From NCBI RefSeq assembly GCF_905220415.1, contig NC_059566.1, forward strand, positions 3,286,001 through 3,350,000: a stretch of 64,000 bases of DNA, written 5' to 3'. The translations under genes and the position numbers were made by a program. This document shows, in pieces, positions 22,377 through 31,982 of this stretch. Each line of letters begins with the position of its first letter. Position 1 is the stretch's first letter. Source of the DNA: Colias croceus. Its lineage: Eukaryota > Arthropoda > Insecta > Lepidoptera > Pieridae. Below the pieces are notes generated by a model, which worked only from the letters and a program-made list of their open reading frames with translations, had not been told where the DNA came from and ran no database searches.

Positions 22377-22543
22377 TGTGAAGTATAAACATAGATAATA
22401 AATAGTTTTCATTTCATATATTATCTGTTGTCACTTTGATTCTTTGACACTTGTACGATTGCATTATTATTCATTGTTCGTTGTTCAATAAAACCGCTCA
22501 TCATATTTTCTCGGACCTTTTATTTAACAATCACTACGTTGCA
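22377..22543 (+). repeat. Gypsy 5' LTR
   Basis: A 167 bp LTR begins tgtgaagtataaacatag, ends cactacgttgca (TG...CA) and is read as identical to the 3' LTR. It contains an aataaa signal (ttcaataaaaccgc). It is followed at 22544 by the primer-binding region tggtgtcagaagcgg. The flanking 5 bp duplication is atagg (22372-22376). Confidence 0.95.
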
Positions 22544-22600
22544 TGGTGTCAGAAGCGGTTGTAAAGTATGTAATAAGAAAATATATGAGAAAGCTGTGAA

Positions 22601-25600
22601 ATGACGACATCCGACGCAGTGGCTGGAATAAAGCCGCCAGCTAACCTACAATTAATTGACGCCGACAAGTCAACGTGTTGGACAAGGTGGGTGCAACAAT
22701 TTGACTGGTATGCCACAGCAATACAATTAGACAAAAAACCAGCCGCAATCCAGGCAGCAACTTTTATGGCGGTCATAGGCCCAGACGCCATCGAAATATT
22801 TAACAGTTTTAACCTTGTCGACGCGGAAAAAAATGATATTGAAATCATTAAAAATAAATTCAAAGAATATTTCGCGCCGAAAAAGAACATATCTTTTGAA
22901 CGATATGTATTCTTTAAGATCGAACAAAACGAGGACGAAGTATTTAATGAATTTTTAATCAAAATAAAAACTCAAGCAAGTAAATGCGAATTTAACAACT
23001 TACTGGATGAAATGATAAAGGATAAAATCGTTTTTGGAATTAGATCAAATCAGGTTAGAGAAAAATTACTAACGGAAGAAAATTTAGACTTGACAAAAGC
23101 AATAACGATCTGCAAAACTAGTGAACAAGCATCTAAACAATTAGATGAATTTGATAGTAAAAATAAAGTTTTTGCTGTGAAAAATAAAAGATCTAACGAA
23201 AACAAGACTTTTGACTGCCGAAGATGTGGTACTAACCATAAAAGTAGAGAGTGCCCAGCTTTTAACAAATCTTGTACCAAATGTTCCAAACAGGGTCATT
23301 TTGCTAATATGTGTCGCACAAAAATGAAACATAATAATTACAAACAGAAAAATAGAGTAAACGCAGTAGAAGAAAGCTCTCAATCCGAAGATGAAGTGTA
23401 TATATCCGCTATAAGGTCTGGAGAAAAGAAAAACTGGACAGAAAAATTACAAGTTGGCAATTTAAGGATTACAGTCAAACTAGACACAGGAGCAGAGTGC
23501 AATGTGTTACCAAGACACTTGATGAACAAAACAAAGGCAATTTTGAAACCAAGCCGAACAAAAAATTTAATAAGCTACACAGAAGACAAGATGGCATTTC
23601 TAGGTGAAACAGAGCTACTATGTAAATTAAAGAATGAAGAAACAAAAATAATATTCAAAGTAGTTGAAGAAAAAGTTTCTCCAATCCTAGGACTTGAGAC
23701 CTGTGAAAAATTAGGACTTGTCGCAAGAGTCAAAACATTGAAGGTGAGCCAATATACTGATAATATATTTGAAGGATTAGGCTGTTATAAAGATTATGTG
23801 TATGATATTGACCTAATTGAGAACCCAAAGCTTGAGATTAAACCGTCAAGAAGAGTACCCCATGCTATAAGAGCCGAAGTTAAGCAAGAACTTGACAGGA
23901 TGGTAAAGTTAGATGTCATAAAACCAGAAACGGAGCCAACTCCTGCTGTGAGTCCTATGGTAGTTGTCAGACAAAAGGACAAAATAAGAATCTGTATAGA
24001 TCCATCAGATGTCAATAAAAATATCCTCAGACGTCATTTTCCACTCACGACTATAGAAGAAATTTCAGCTGATATTCAAGGTTCTAAATTCTTTGCATTA
24101 TTAGACTGCACAAAGGGGTTCTGGCAAATTAGACTATCAGAAAGAACACAAAAAATATTAACATTCGCTACCCCATGGGGAAGATATTCTTTCAAGAGAC
24201 TTCCGTTTGGAGTTTCATCAGCACCAGAAATATTCCAAGAAATATTAACAAATCTACTCAGTAATATAAAAAATGTGAGAGTATCGATCGATGATATTTT
24301 TATACATGCAAAAACTAAAGAAGAACTACGCAAAACTGTTGACAAAGTCATTGAAATATTAAAGAAATCTGGCTTCAAACTTAACAAAGACAAGTGCATC
24401 TTTGAAGCAACCAAGATAAAATTTCTGGGACACATTATTTCAGCTAAAGGTTTAGAAGCAGACCCAGGCAAAGTAGAAGCTATTCAGGCAATGAAAAAAC
24501 CTACAAATAAAACCGAGTTACAGAGACTGTTAGGAATGATTACATATCTCAATAAATTTATCCCTAACATGTCGGATTTGACAAATCCACTTAGAGACCT
24601 GTTACACAAGAATACAAGCTTTACATGGGAAATTCATCATGAAAAAGCTCTTGATAAAATAAAACAAGTGCTTCAAAATCCCCCAGTATTGAGACTATAT
24701 GATGTCAACAAACCTGTAACATTGTCTGTAGATGCAAGCTCAAAAAATCTCGGAGCTGCACTTCTCCAAGAAGGACAACCAGTAGCCTATGGAGCAAGAG
24801 CATTGACCAAATCTGAACAGAATTATCCACAGATAGAAAAAGAAGCGCTCGCCATACTGTTTGGATGTAAGAAATTTCATGAATATGTTTATGGTAAACA
24901 ACTGACAGTAGAATCCGACCATAAACCACTAGAGACAATATTTAAGAAAAACATACAATCAGCCCCCGCAAGACTTCAACGAATAATGTTTAACTTAGCA
25001 CCATACTCACCCAAGGTATTATTCAAAAAGGGAACTGAAATTCCATTAGCAGACTTCCTTAGTCGAGACTGTGATGCGTCTAACTTGAGATATGATCCAG
25101 AAGAAAACTTAAAAATCGCAGTTATACTACCTATGTCTCTAGATGCTAAAGAAGAATTAATTAAGGCTACTAAAGAAGATCAACATTTACAGTTACTAAT
25201 GAAGACTATAAAGCAAGGATTTCCTGAAACCATGAAAGAACTACCTACAGAACTACAACACTATTTTAACTTTAAAGAAGAATTGAGCTATCTGAAAGGA
25301 ATTATATTCAAAGGTGATAAGATTGTTGTTCCGGCATCACAAATCCCTAAAATGTTAAAAAATATTCATCAAGGACATCTTGGTATACACAGCTGTTTGA
25401 GAAGAGCTCGACAATTTCTTTATTGGAAAGGACAATATAATGATATCATAAAGCTAGTTAAAGGGTGCACCGTCTGCGAACAAACACAAAGAGATAACAT
25501 TAAAGACACAGTCTTAGTTAAAAAGCTTCCTACACTTCCATGGCAAATAATTGCTTCAGATTTATTTGAATTAAAAGGAAAAACTTACCTTGTTATATGT

Positions 25601-26518
25601 GACAGCTACTCTGGATATATTGATTTTCAAGAGCTAAAAAGCCAGTCGTCATATGAAGTGATTGAACAACTTAAAAGATGGTTTTCTACCCATGGTATAC
25701 CAGAAGAGTTACAAACTGACAATGGAACACAATATATGTCTAGAGAATTTAAGACCTTTCAAAAAGAATGGAGATTTAACCATGTCACATCTAGTCCACA
25801 TCACCATCAAGGTAATGGACTTGCTGAAAGAGCAGTTCAAACAGCAAAAAACATACTAAAAAAATGCAGCATTGACAAGTCAGACGTGCAGCTTGCGTTA
25901 CTGAACTGGAGAAATACACCTAGAAATGACCTATTAGGCTCACCTAACCAACGACTTTTCAGCAGAATTACAAGATCACCAATACCTGTAAGTGACAAAT
26001 ATTTAAAACCAAAAATCATACAAGGAGTCACAACTGAACTACAGACATTAAGAGAGAAACAGGCCAATTACAGTAATAAACATACTACAAGACCAGTAAA
26101 TTTGGAAATTAATGATAAAATCAGACACAAGGTAGCTCACCAACACTGGGAAGGGGCGAGAGTAATAGAGAAGCCCAAAAATCTACCAAGATCTGTTATT
26201 ATACAAACAGATAAAGGACAAATTTTACGAAGAAACTTAAGTCATTTGCACAAGACACAAGCTGATATTCCCAGCAACAGAATAGCTGTACCTGAAACTA
26301 AATACACAGAAGAACCAGTAGTACAACAGATGCCAGCTCAAACTCAATCACCGGGTGTTCCTGCAACAACCCCAACAACTACACATCCATCAGAGATGCG
26401 AGAGATGCTTAGCTCTAATAATACACAGAGTTCTAATATGGTGACACAACCAGCGACTGCACCACAAGTCTCAAGATATGGTAGACCTATAAAACCTATT
26501 AATAAACTCAATCTCTAA
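22601..26518 (+). CDS. Ty3/gypsy Gag-Pol polyprotein (single ORF)
   Basis: One frame of 1305 codons carries the full set in gypsy order. Two CCHC zinc knuckles (CRRCGTNHKSRECP, CTKCSKQGHFANMC) lie near residues 205-240, and an aspartic protease (LDTGAECNVLP) near 294. Reverse transcriptase has LPFGVSSAPEIFQ near 530 and VSIDDIFIH near 559. RNase H follows (SVDASSKNLGAALL, about 707). Integrase has the H2C2 module (GHLGIHSC to GCTVCEQ, about 923) and Asp/Asp/Glu regions (ASDLFE, LQTDNGTQ, NGLAERAVQ). There is no env. RNase H before integrase defines Ty3/gypsy; the Gag-Pol fusion with two knuckles recalls the Mag group, tentatively. The usual Tyr of the YxDD box is Ser. Confidence 0.95.
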   Translation: MTTSDAVAGIKPPANLQLIDADKSTCWTRWVQQFDWYATAIQLDKKPAAIQAATFMAVIGPDAIEIFNSFNLVDAEKNDIEIIKNKFKEYFAPKKNISFERYVFFKIEQNEDEVFNEFLIKIKTQASKCEFNNLLDEMIKDKIVFGIRSNQVREKLLTEENLDLTKAITICKTSEQASKQLDEFDSKNKVFAVKNKRSNENKTFDCRRCGTNHKSRECPAFNKSCTKCSKQGHFANMCRTKMKHNNYKQKNRVNAVEESSQSEDEVYISAIRSGEKKNWTEKLQVGNLRITVKLDTGAECNVLPRHLMNKTKAILKPSRTKNLISYTEDKMAFLGETELLCKLKNEETKIIFKVVEEKVSPILGLETCEKLGLVARVKTLKVSQYTDNIFEGLGCYKDYVYDIDLIENPKLEIKPSRRVPHAIRAEVKQELDRMVKLDVIKPETEPTPAVSPMVVVRQKDKIRICIDPSDVNKNILRRHFPLTTIEEISADIQGSKFFALLDCTKGFWQIRLSERTQKILTFATPWGRYSFKRLPFGVSSAPEIFQEILTNLLSNIKNVRVSIDDIFIHAKTKEELRKTVDKVIEILKKSGFKLNKDKCIFEATKIKFLGHIISAKGLEADPGKVEAIQAMKKPTNKTELQRLLGMITYLNKFIPNMSDLTNPLRDLLHKNTSFTWEIHHEKALDKIKQVLQNPPVLRLYDVNKPVTLSVDASSKNLGAALLQEGQPVAYGARALTKSEQNYPQIEKEALAILFGCKKFHEYVYGKQLTVESDHKPLETIFKKNIQSAPARLQRIMFNLAPYSPKVLFKKGTEIPLADFLSRDCDASNLRYDPEENLKIAVILPMSLDAKEELIKATKEDQHLQLLMKTIKQGFPETMKELPTELQHYFNFKEELSYLKGIIFKGDKIVVPASQIPKMLKNIHQGHLGIHSCLRRARQFLYWKGQYNDIIKLVKGCTVCEQTQRDNIKDTVLVKKLPTLPWQIIASDLFELKGKTYLVICDSYSGYIDFQELKSQSSYEVIEQLKRWFSTHGIPEELQTDNGTQYMSREFKTFQKEWRFNHVTSSPHHHQGNGLAERAVQTAKNILKKCSIDKSDVQLALLNWRNTPRNDLLGSPNQRLFSRITRSPIPVSDKYLKPKIIQGVTTELQTLREKQANYSNKHTTRPVNLEINDKIRHKVAHQHWEGARVIEKPKNLPRSVIIQTDKGQILRRNLSHLHKTQADIPSNRIAVPETKYTEEPVVQQMPAQTQSPGVPATTPTTTHPSEMREMLSSNNTQSSNMVTQPATAPQVSRYGRPIKPINKLNL

Positions 26519-26784
26519 TATTGTTAAAAAACAATAAGTACTGTAGTACTATTTCATGTATCTTAATCATTAACATTAAGTATCAGTTAATTATAACTTG
26601 TTTACTATAATTTTATAAGAACTTGTTCAGTAATCATTTACATTAACATTGTTAATTAGAACTGAATGCTTTGCCATGTATCTTGTTATATAATCATATG
26701 ATAGATATAATTTTTTAATTACTGGATAAGTAAAAATAAAGAAATTTAATACTTTAAATAAAAATGTTCATTCATAGTGTATAC

Positions 26785-26816
<32 letters not shown>

Positions 26817-26862
26817 GTTTGGTTTGTTATGGTTGTTTAGTTTGTTTACAAAGAAAGGGAGA

Positions 26863-27029
26863 TGTGAAGTATAAACATAGATAATAAATAGTTTTCATTT
26901 CATATATTATCTGTTGTCACTTTGATTCTTTGACACTTGTACGATTGCATTATTATTCATTGTTCGTTGTTCAATAAAACCGCTCATCATATTTTCTCGG
27001 ACCTTTTATTTAACAATCACTACGTTGCA
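26863..27029 (+). repeat. Gypsy 3' LTR
   Basis: Second copy of the 167 bp LTR, reading identical to 22377-22543 base for base by eye, followed by the second atagg. Confidence 0.95.
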
Positions 27030-27034
27030 ATAGG

Positions 27035-27140
27035 AAACATGCGCGGGATGCGTTTGTAACAGACTGGTTGACAAAATATGATTTTGTCTACGTCTATAAA
27101 CAGAACGTGGGCAAAAACAGCACAAACGTTCTCGTTCCAT
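27035..27140 (-). CDS. DDE_4 transposase exon 1, 5' part (split by gypsy insertion)
   Basis: An ATG at 27140 opens MERERLCCFCPRS. The exon resumes on the far side of the retrotransposon at 22348-22376 and ends at a cag/gtgag donor. Without the gypsy element and one copy of its 5 bp duplication it is exactly 135 bp (45 codons), in phase with the main exon. The CCFC pair here and CHRC at the start of the main exon make a four-Cys arrangement resembling a ZAD-type zinc finger. The structure is inferred from splice signals and phase. Confidence 0.65.
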
Positions 27141-27792
27141 TTTCGAGAGCAGAATCAAAGTCCGTAAAGATAGCCGAAGTCAGTTCATGTAGGAATATCA
27201 CCTTCTAATAACCGAAATACACTAATATTATGTTTTGTAACCGGTACCTATACGGTGTTTATTATAATTCTTAATATAATTCTTTTAATATCAGTCACTC
27301 CAGTGACATTTAGATTTATATTTACTTCACTCGAATTAAAAACTCCGTTATTGTGCGCAAAATAATAGACAAATAAATAAAACTTTTTGCCTTGACTGTA
27401 CAAGAACCCGGTTGATTTATTTTTTTATTTTATTTTTTTCGTAAGGTATGTGTAATGATCTATCACAAAAACAATATTTCGTGTGTATTGGTCTTAGCCC
27501 AAGTTTCAGGCCCAATTTGACGCGTCCTCCTTTGTGGGTAGAATAAGAACGAGTAAACAAACAATGTTATCTCAGTTACAGAGGTTTATGCATATAAGAT
27601 TTAGTCGCTGTCTCAGTTATAGAGGTAACTATGATGATAAATCGAAAAAACAAATCCCAGATATAGAGGTTTACCTCGTCCCACTAACAGAGGTAATTCA
27701 GTGCCAAAGTGTTGGGATCTCAGCATGAGTTCCAGTTATGGAGGTTTCTCACTTATCCAGGTCCCACTTAACCAAGTTTCACTGTATATAGA

Positions 27793-27828
27793 TAGCATGT
27801 TATAGCTATGCATAGCTATAACATGCTA
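27793..27828. repeat. Perfect 36 bp palindrome
   Basis: tagcatgttatagctatg followed by its exact complement; it spans the start of the tandem array. The core agctatgcatagct recurs in every tandem unit. Confidence 0.9.
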
Positions 27829-28149
27829 CCTACAGCATAGCCGGGTTTGACGCACTTGGTGCACTTCTCAAATGCTTCGCGACTGGTACACGTCTCAAAT
27901 GGTGCACTTTTTAAGATTAGCTATGCATAGCTATAACATGCTACCTACAGCATAGCCGGGTTTGAAGCACTTGGTGCACTTCTCAAATGCTTCGCGACTG
28001 GTACACGTCTCAAATGGTGCACTTTTTAAGATTAGCTATGCATAGCTATAACATGCTACCTACAGCATAGCCGGGTTTGACGCACTTGGTGCACTTCTCA
28101 AATGCTTCGCGACTGGTACACGTCTCAAATGGTGCACTTTTTAAGATTA
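27803..28149 (+). repeat. Three tandem 115 bp units
   Basis: Units start at 27803, 27918 and 28033 with tagctatgcatagctataac and differ by about one base (a g-to-a change in the second). Each contains cgcacttggtgcacttctca and a ggtgcac word. Such uniformity suggests recent or homogenised amplification. It abuts the right end of the DDE_4 transposon. Confidence 0.9.
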
Positions 28150-28419
28150 GTTGAGATTTGGAAAAATTGTGTAAAAATGAAAGAGTTTTTAGTTTTGGAT
28201 ATTTAATTTTTATAATTATGTCAACCCAATAATTATTAATTAAACTATAGGAATGTATTTTATATACAAAAATACTAGTAAACTAACTGTAAAATAAAGA
28301 ATCTTGTAATTTCAGGTTGTGTATAAAATAATTAATATCTTTCTTTTATTAACATATTCGAACGCTAAACTCTGAACAATATCCTCGACCTCATATTTAT
28401 TGTTTGAAGAAAGAATTTT

Positions 28420-29111
28420 ATTCGTGTCTCAACACCTACAAATAAAAAACATATAAGTTGTAAGAATCTTTTCGATTAAATCTTTTTTGTGTTTTTTACA
28501 TGTTATATACCTAATTAAAACTTGCATCCCGTGCAAAATCAACTGGATATAATTTCATATATTATTACAAGCTGAATTTGTTTTTAAAATTGTAGTAACA
28601 ACATCTTGTATTTCAGAAAAATATTGAATTAAATTTGTAGCAGGATACGTCAGGTAGCTGCCTCATTTTTATTATACTCTCTTATGTAACTATTTTCCTT
28701 TTCATTTTGTTTATATAAATCATTTTTACAAACAGTTTTAAAAACTATTTTAGTACATTTTCTTGAGAAGCCAGAATTCGCGGGTCCTTTTTTTTAATTT
28801 CAAAATTAATTACAAAATTTTCGTCATACAAATGATCAAAATCAACTTCTGTAGAGTTACTTCTCAATTAGTAATTAATGGCACTATACTGACGTTTCCG
28901 TCTTTAGTGCCAAATTTCATCGATTTTAAAACACATTTTGACTTATTCCAAGTATCTTGGTGCTTGGATGTCGGGGTCACTGCTTGTAGAAGAACCTTTC
29001 CACTTTTCTTTGCTGAATTTTTGAAATTTCCATTTAGGAAGTCAAAAAGATTATCAAAGAACAGGAGAAGGTCTGCTGTGTCTTTGTAATCTTCAGGCAA
29101 CAATCCTTGTT
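28420..29111 (-). pseudogene. P-element/THAP9-like fragment (copy c)
   Basis: After an acceptor at 29111 (gtatttgttttcag) the minus strand reads EQGLLPEDYKDTADLLLFF and DNLFDFLNGNFKNS, the same block as in copies b and d, then a stop. Further down, TYPATNLIQYFSEIQDVV (about 28640) corresponds to the C-terminal YPSEALCKFLEE region of copy b. The middle QDP...N domain is deleted. Dead remnant. Confidence 0.65.
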
Positions 29112-30356
29112 CTGAAAACAAATACATTAATATAATCTTCAAGGTGCACTTCATTATAAACAGCCTACCATATCTTTTCGTTTTCAGTAGCGTATATAAT
29201 GTAAAATATCGCCTTTAGGACCAAAAAGTTGAATTTGCAAAATATTGTCTTTTCTTTTGTCCAATGTCTGATCATCCTCAATGCAGTCCCAGTTCTTCGT
29301 GTCGAAGATATGTTTGGACCGCAAAACGCTATGTGACGTAATTATAACGGCCTGTTAATTTCTGAATTAATGCCGTGTTTGACGACATACTGATTCTAGA
29401 AAATTGCATTAAGTTCAAATAAAAAATTAGAGTTGTCATCATCGTTTCAACCAAAGATTCTGCTTAGTGATGTGAACCGATTACAAATTTCAACACCGGT
29501 ATATACCGATTAATTATTTAAAAAAACCGGTTTTTTTAAGGTTTTTTCAGATTTTCATTTAAAAAATGCCAAAAGCCATGGAGAGCTTTAAAGAAACTGA
29601 AAAATAACCAAGAAGTGCTGACTGCTGAAGTACCCTCGCTTTGGAAGTGGCAAGTTGATTTTCAATTTTTCGAGCATAAATGAAAAAGCGTGTTAGTTTT
29701 TTAAACATATTTTAATTTTCACCTTTTAGTTTTACAAAGTGCAAATCACAAAGTGTCACACAAATCGTGGTTCTGATTTAAAAAACAAATTTGGTCCACA
29801 GCATCTGCTTGTAGCCTGCTCCTTCGAGAAGACAATACATATCCTGATTTGGAGAACATCCTCTCCGAAGGTACCGATGTCGCTGGTATGGCCAAATACT
29901 TTAGCGCTATTGTATTTAACGGCGCTAAGTGTTTGTTGCTGGACCAAAAAGCTCCCGCACTTTTAGCTGCTTTTGTGATCTCGGCTTCTTCGCTTTGAGG
30001 ATCTGTCTCCATATACATACGTAATATATTAACAGCAGAAGCAGTTGAATTTATAAAGGGTCTTCTTTGTTTTATAAAGTCCAGCAGTCCAGGTTTTTTC
30101 TGTGGTGTTACATCTTCACTCGAAGTTGTACTTGCTTGCTCCAAAGTTGATGGCACACAGCTGTCGGAATCTTTTATGTTTTGAGACAATTCTCTTCTGA
30201 CTAACTCTTTCGCCGACAGCATGTTTTCCGGTTGACGAAAACCAGTTCTTAACGCTGGATGTAAATATGTAGATATTTGAGATACACTTCTTGTCTCATA
30301 TGCCAGGAGTCTGCTACTTATGTTTCGCCTCACTGATGAGTGAAACATCTTGCCTA

Positions 30357-31982
30357 CACTCGGCGTCACAAAAATCGCACCTCTATAAGAATTTCCTTCG
30401 AAGTCATTTTAACCCTATTAATCAATGGTAGACATATGACTATAAGGTATCATTGGAAAGGCAATTTATTTAAATTTAAGAATAAATCAATAGATTTGGT
30501 TTTTAGTTTATCAGGGAATAAAAAAAACCAAGCTAATACAAATGATTAAAAAGTTAAAATTTATTTTATCAGCAAAAATTACAACAAAGTCCTTATAAAC
30601 AACTTAAAACCTAGTGTTACCCCCCCTAGCCCTGATGACTGCCTTCATGCGTTCTGTCATGGACCTAATTAATGTGAAAACAGTCTCTTGAGGAATGTTC
30701 TCCCATTCTGCAACGACGGCATCTTGGAGGTCTTGGAGAGTGGTAGGGGCAGGATCACGTGCCCGTAGGTACTCGCCGTTTCAATTCATCCCAAAGGTGC
30801 TCAATAGGGTTCAGGTCTGGACTTCGCGCCGGCCAGCGCATAACAGGGATCCCAACTTCTTGCAGGTAGTCTCTTACAATTAAAGCGGTGTGACAGCGGG
30901 CGTTATCGTGCATTAACGTGAACCCACTGCCAACAAAACCCGCATAAGGGACAACCTGCTCCTCTAAGATCTCTGTTATGTACCGAGGAGCAGTCAGCGA
31001 CCCTTGCCCGCGAGCACTTGCAGTCCGAGAAACACACACAAGGTTCGTTTTGCCGTCGATTGACATGCCGCCCCAGAACATGCACGAACCACCCCTGTAT
31101 TCCACTGTCTCTTGAATACAGGCTTGTGCGAATCGTTCCCCTTGCCTCCTGTACACTCTTCGACGTCTGTCGTTGCAGAAAAGACAAACTCTCGTATCAT
31201 CCGAGAAGAGCACAGCCCTCCATTGGTCTATTGTCCAATCCACATGGTCACGGGCAAATTGCAACCGGTCTCTCCTATGCTGTGCAGTCAATTTTGGCCC
31301 TGTAGCAGCCCTGTGAGCTGCAATTTTCTTCTCCCGCATTCTTCTTCTAATCGTGGAGACGCTTACAGACGTTCTGCGAGCTGATCGCAGTTGTTGTTGC
31401 AGCTCAACAGCATTGGAGAACCGATTACGTAAAGACGTCGAAACAATGAAGCGATCGTCTCTTTCGGATGTGCACCGTTGTCTTCCAGATCCACGTCTTC
31501 GGATATAGCCACCAGTCTCTTGGAAGCGTTAGAACACTCGTCGAACGGAAAAACGACTCAAGTTCAGTTGTCGAGCAACATCACATTGGCGCATCCCTGA
31601 TTGCAGTAGTGCAATGACTTGAGCGGCTTCATCTGCAGTGGTATCCATCTTCTGGGGTATTTTTCTTACTGTAGCTGTTCACGTGTGTTCACTTCAAAGG
31701 TTGAATAGCAAATGACACACATTTAACCCGGGTAGCCCGTTTTATACCCTTGTAAAGAGGTGCAATTAGTGACCGTTGTAATGCGTATTTTGACAACATT
31801 TTTTTTAACGTTACGTGCTAATGAGATCTGCTGTGTTTAGGAATTCTATCTGTTGTTAATTTAAAGGTCGTTAAACATACTTTCAATAGATACCAATATT
31901 GATTGGGTTTAATGTATTCGTTGCTGGCGGGACATGCTTGAAACTTATTTTCGAAGAGGTGCGATTTTTGTGACGCCGAGTT
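30357..31982 (-). mobile_element. Tc1-like transposon
   Basis: Inverted ends ctcggcgtcacaaaaatcgc followed by acctct, about 28 bp, at 30359 and ending at 31980. TA flanks both sides (30355-30356, 31983-31984), the Tc1/mariner signature. It is inserted in the hAT transposase gene. Confidence 0.9.
30604..31648 (-). pseudogene. Tc1-like transposase, two lesions
   Basis: From an ATG at 31648 the frame encodes an N-terminal helix-turn-helix (SGMRQCDVARQLNLSRFS) and a basic second domain. The DD34E core follows: VLFSDDTRVCL, FTLMHDNARCHT and SPDLNPIEHLWDEL. Two faults are visible: a TAA at 31529-31531 inside the N-terminal domain, and a one-base shift near 30765 after DELKRRV. Beyond it the normal C-terminus (LIRSMTERMKAVIRA) continues to 30604. 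Length and domain order are otherwise normal (about 345 codons). Few lesions suggest a fairly recent copy. Confidence 0.85.

Larger units (their letters stand above)
22377..27029 (+). mobile_element. Complete gypsy LTR retrotransposon, recent insertion
   Basis: Two identical-looking 167 bp LTRs, a primer-binding region, an intact ORF, a polypurine tract before the 3' LTR (aaagaaagggaga at 26850) and an atagg 5 bp target duplication (22372-22376, 27030-27034). It is inserted in exon 1 of the DDE_4 transposase. Identical LTRs imply it arrived recently. A 24-base A run at 26792 precedes the 3' end. Confidence 0.95.
19350..27784 (-). mobile_element. DDE_4-type DNA transposon (ISL2EU/Harbinger-like) with nested gypsy and retroposon
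   Basis: Ends are inverted repeats: cagtgaaacctggttaagtg at 19350 and its near-complement finishing at 27784, flanked by TA on both sides. Inside each end are repeated words of the form cagttayagaggt, as in subterminal transposase-binding arrays: four or more on the right (27570-27750) and several on the left (19400-19490). The element encodes one transposase on the minus strand. Removing the inserts leaves about 3.6 kb. I favour an ISL2EU-like family for the 2 bp duplication and DDE_4 core, but the superfamily is not settled. Confidence 0.75.
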
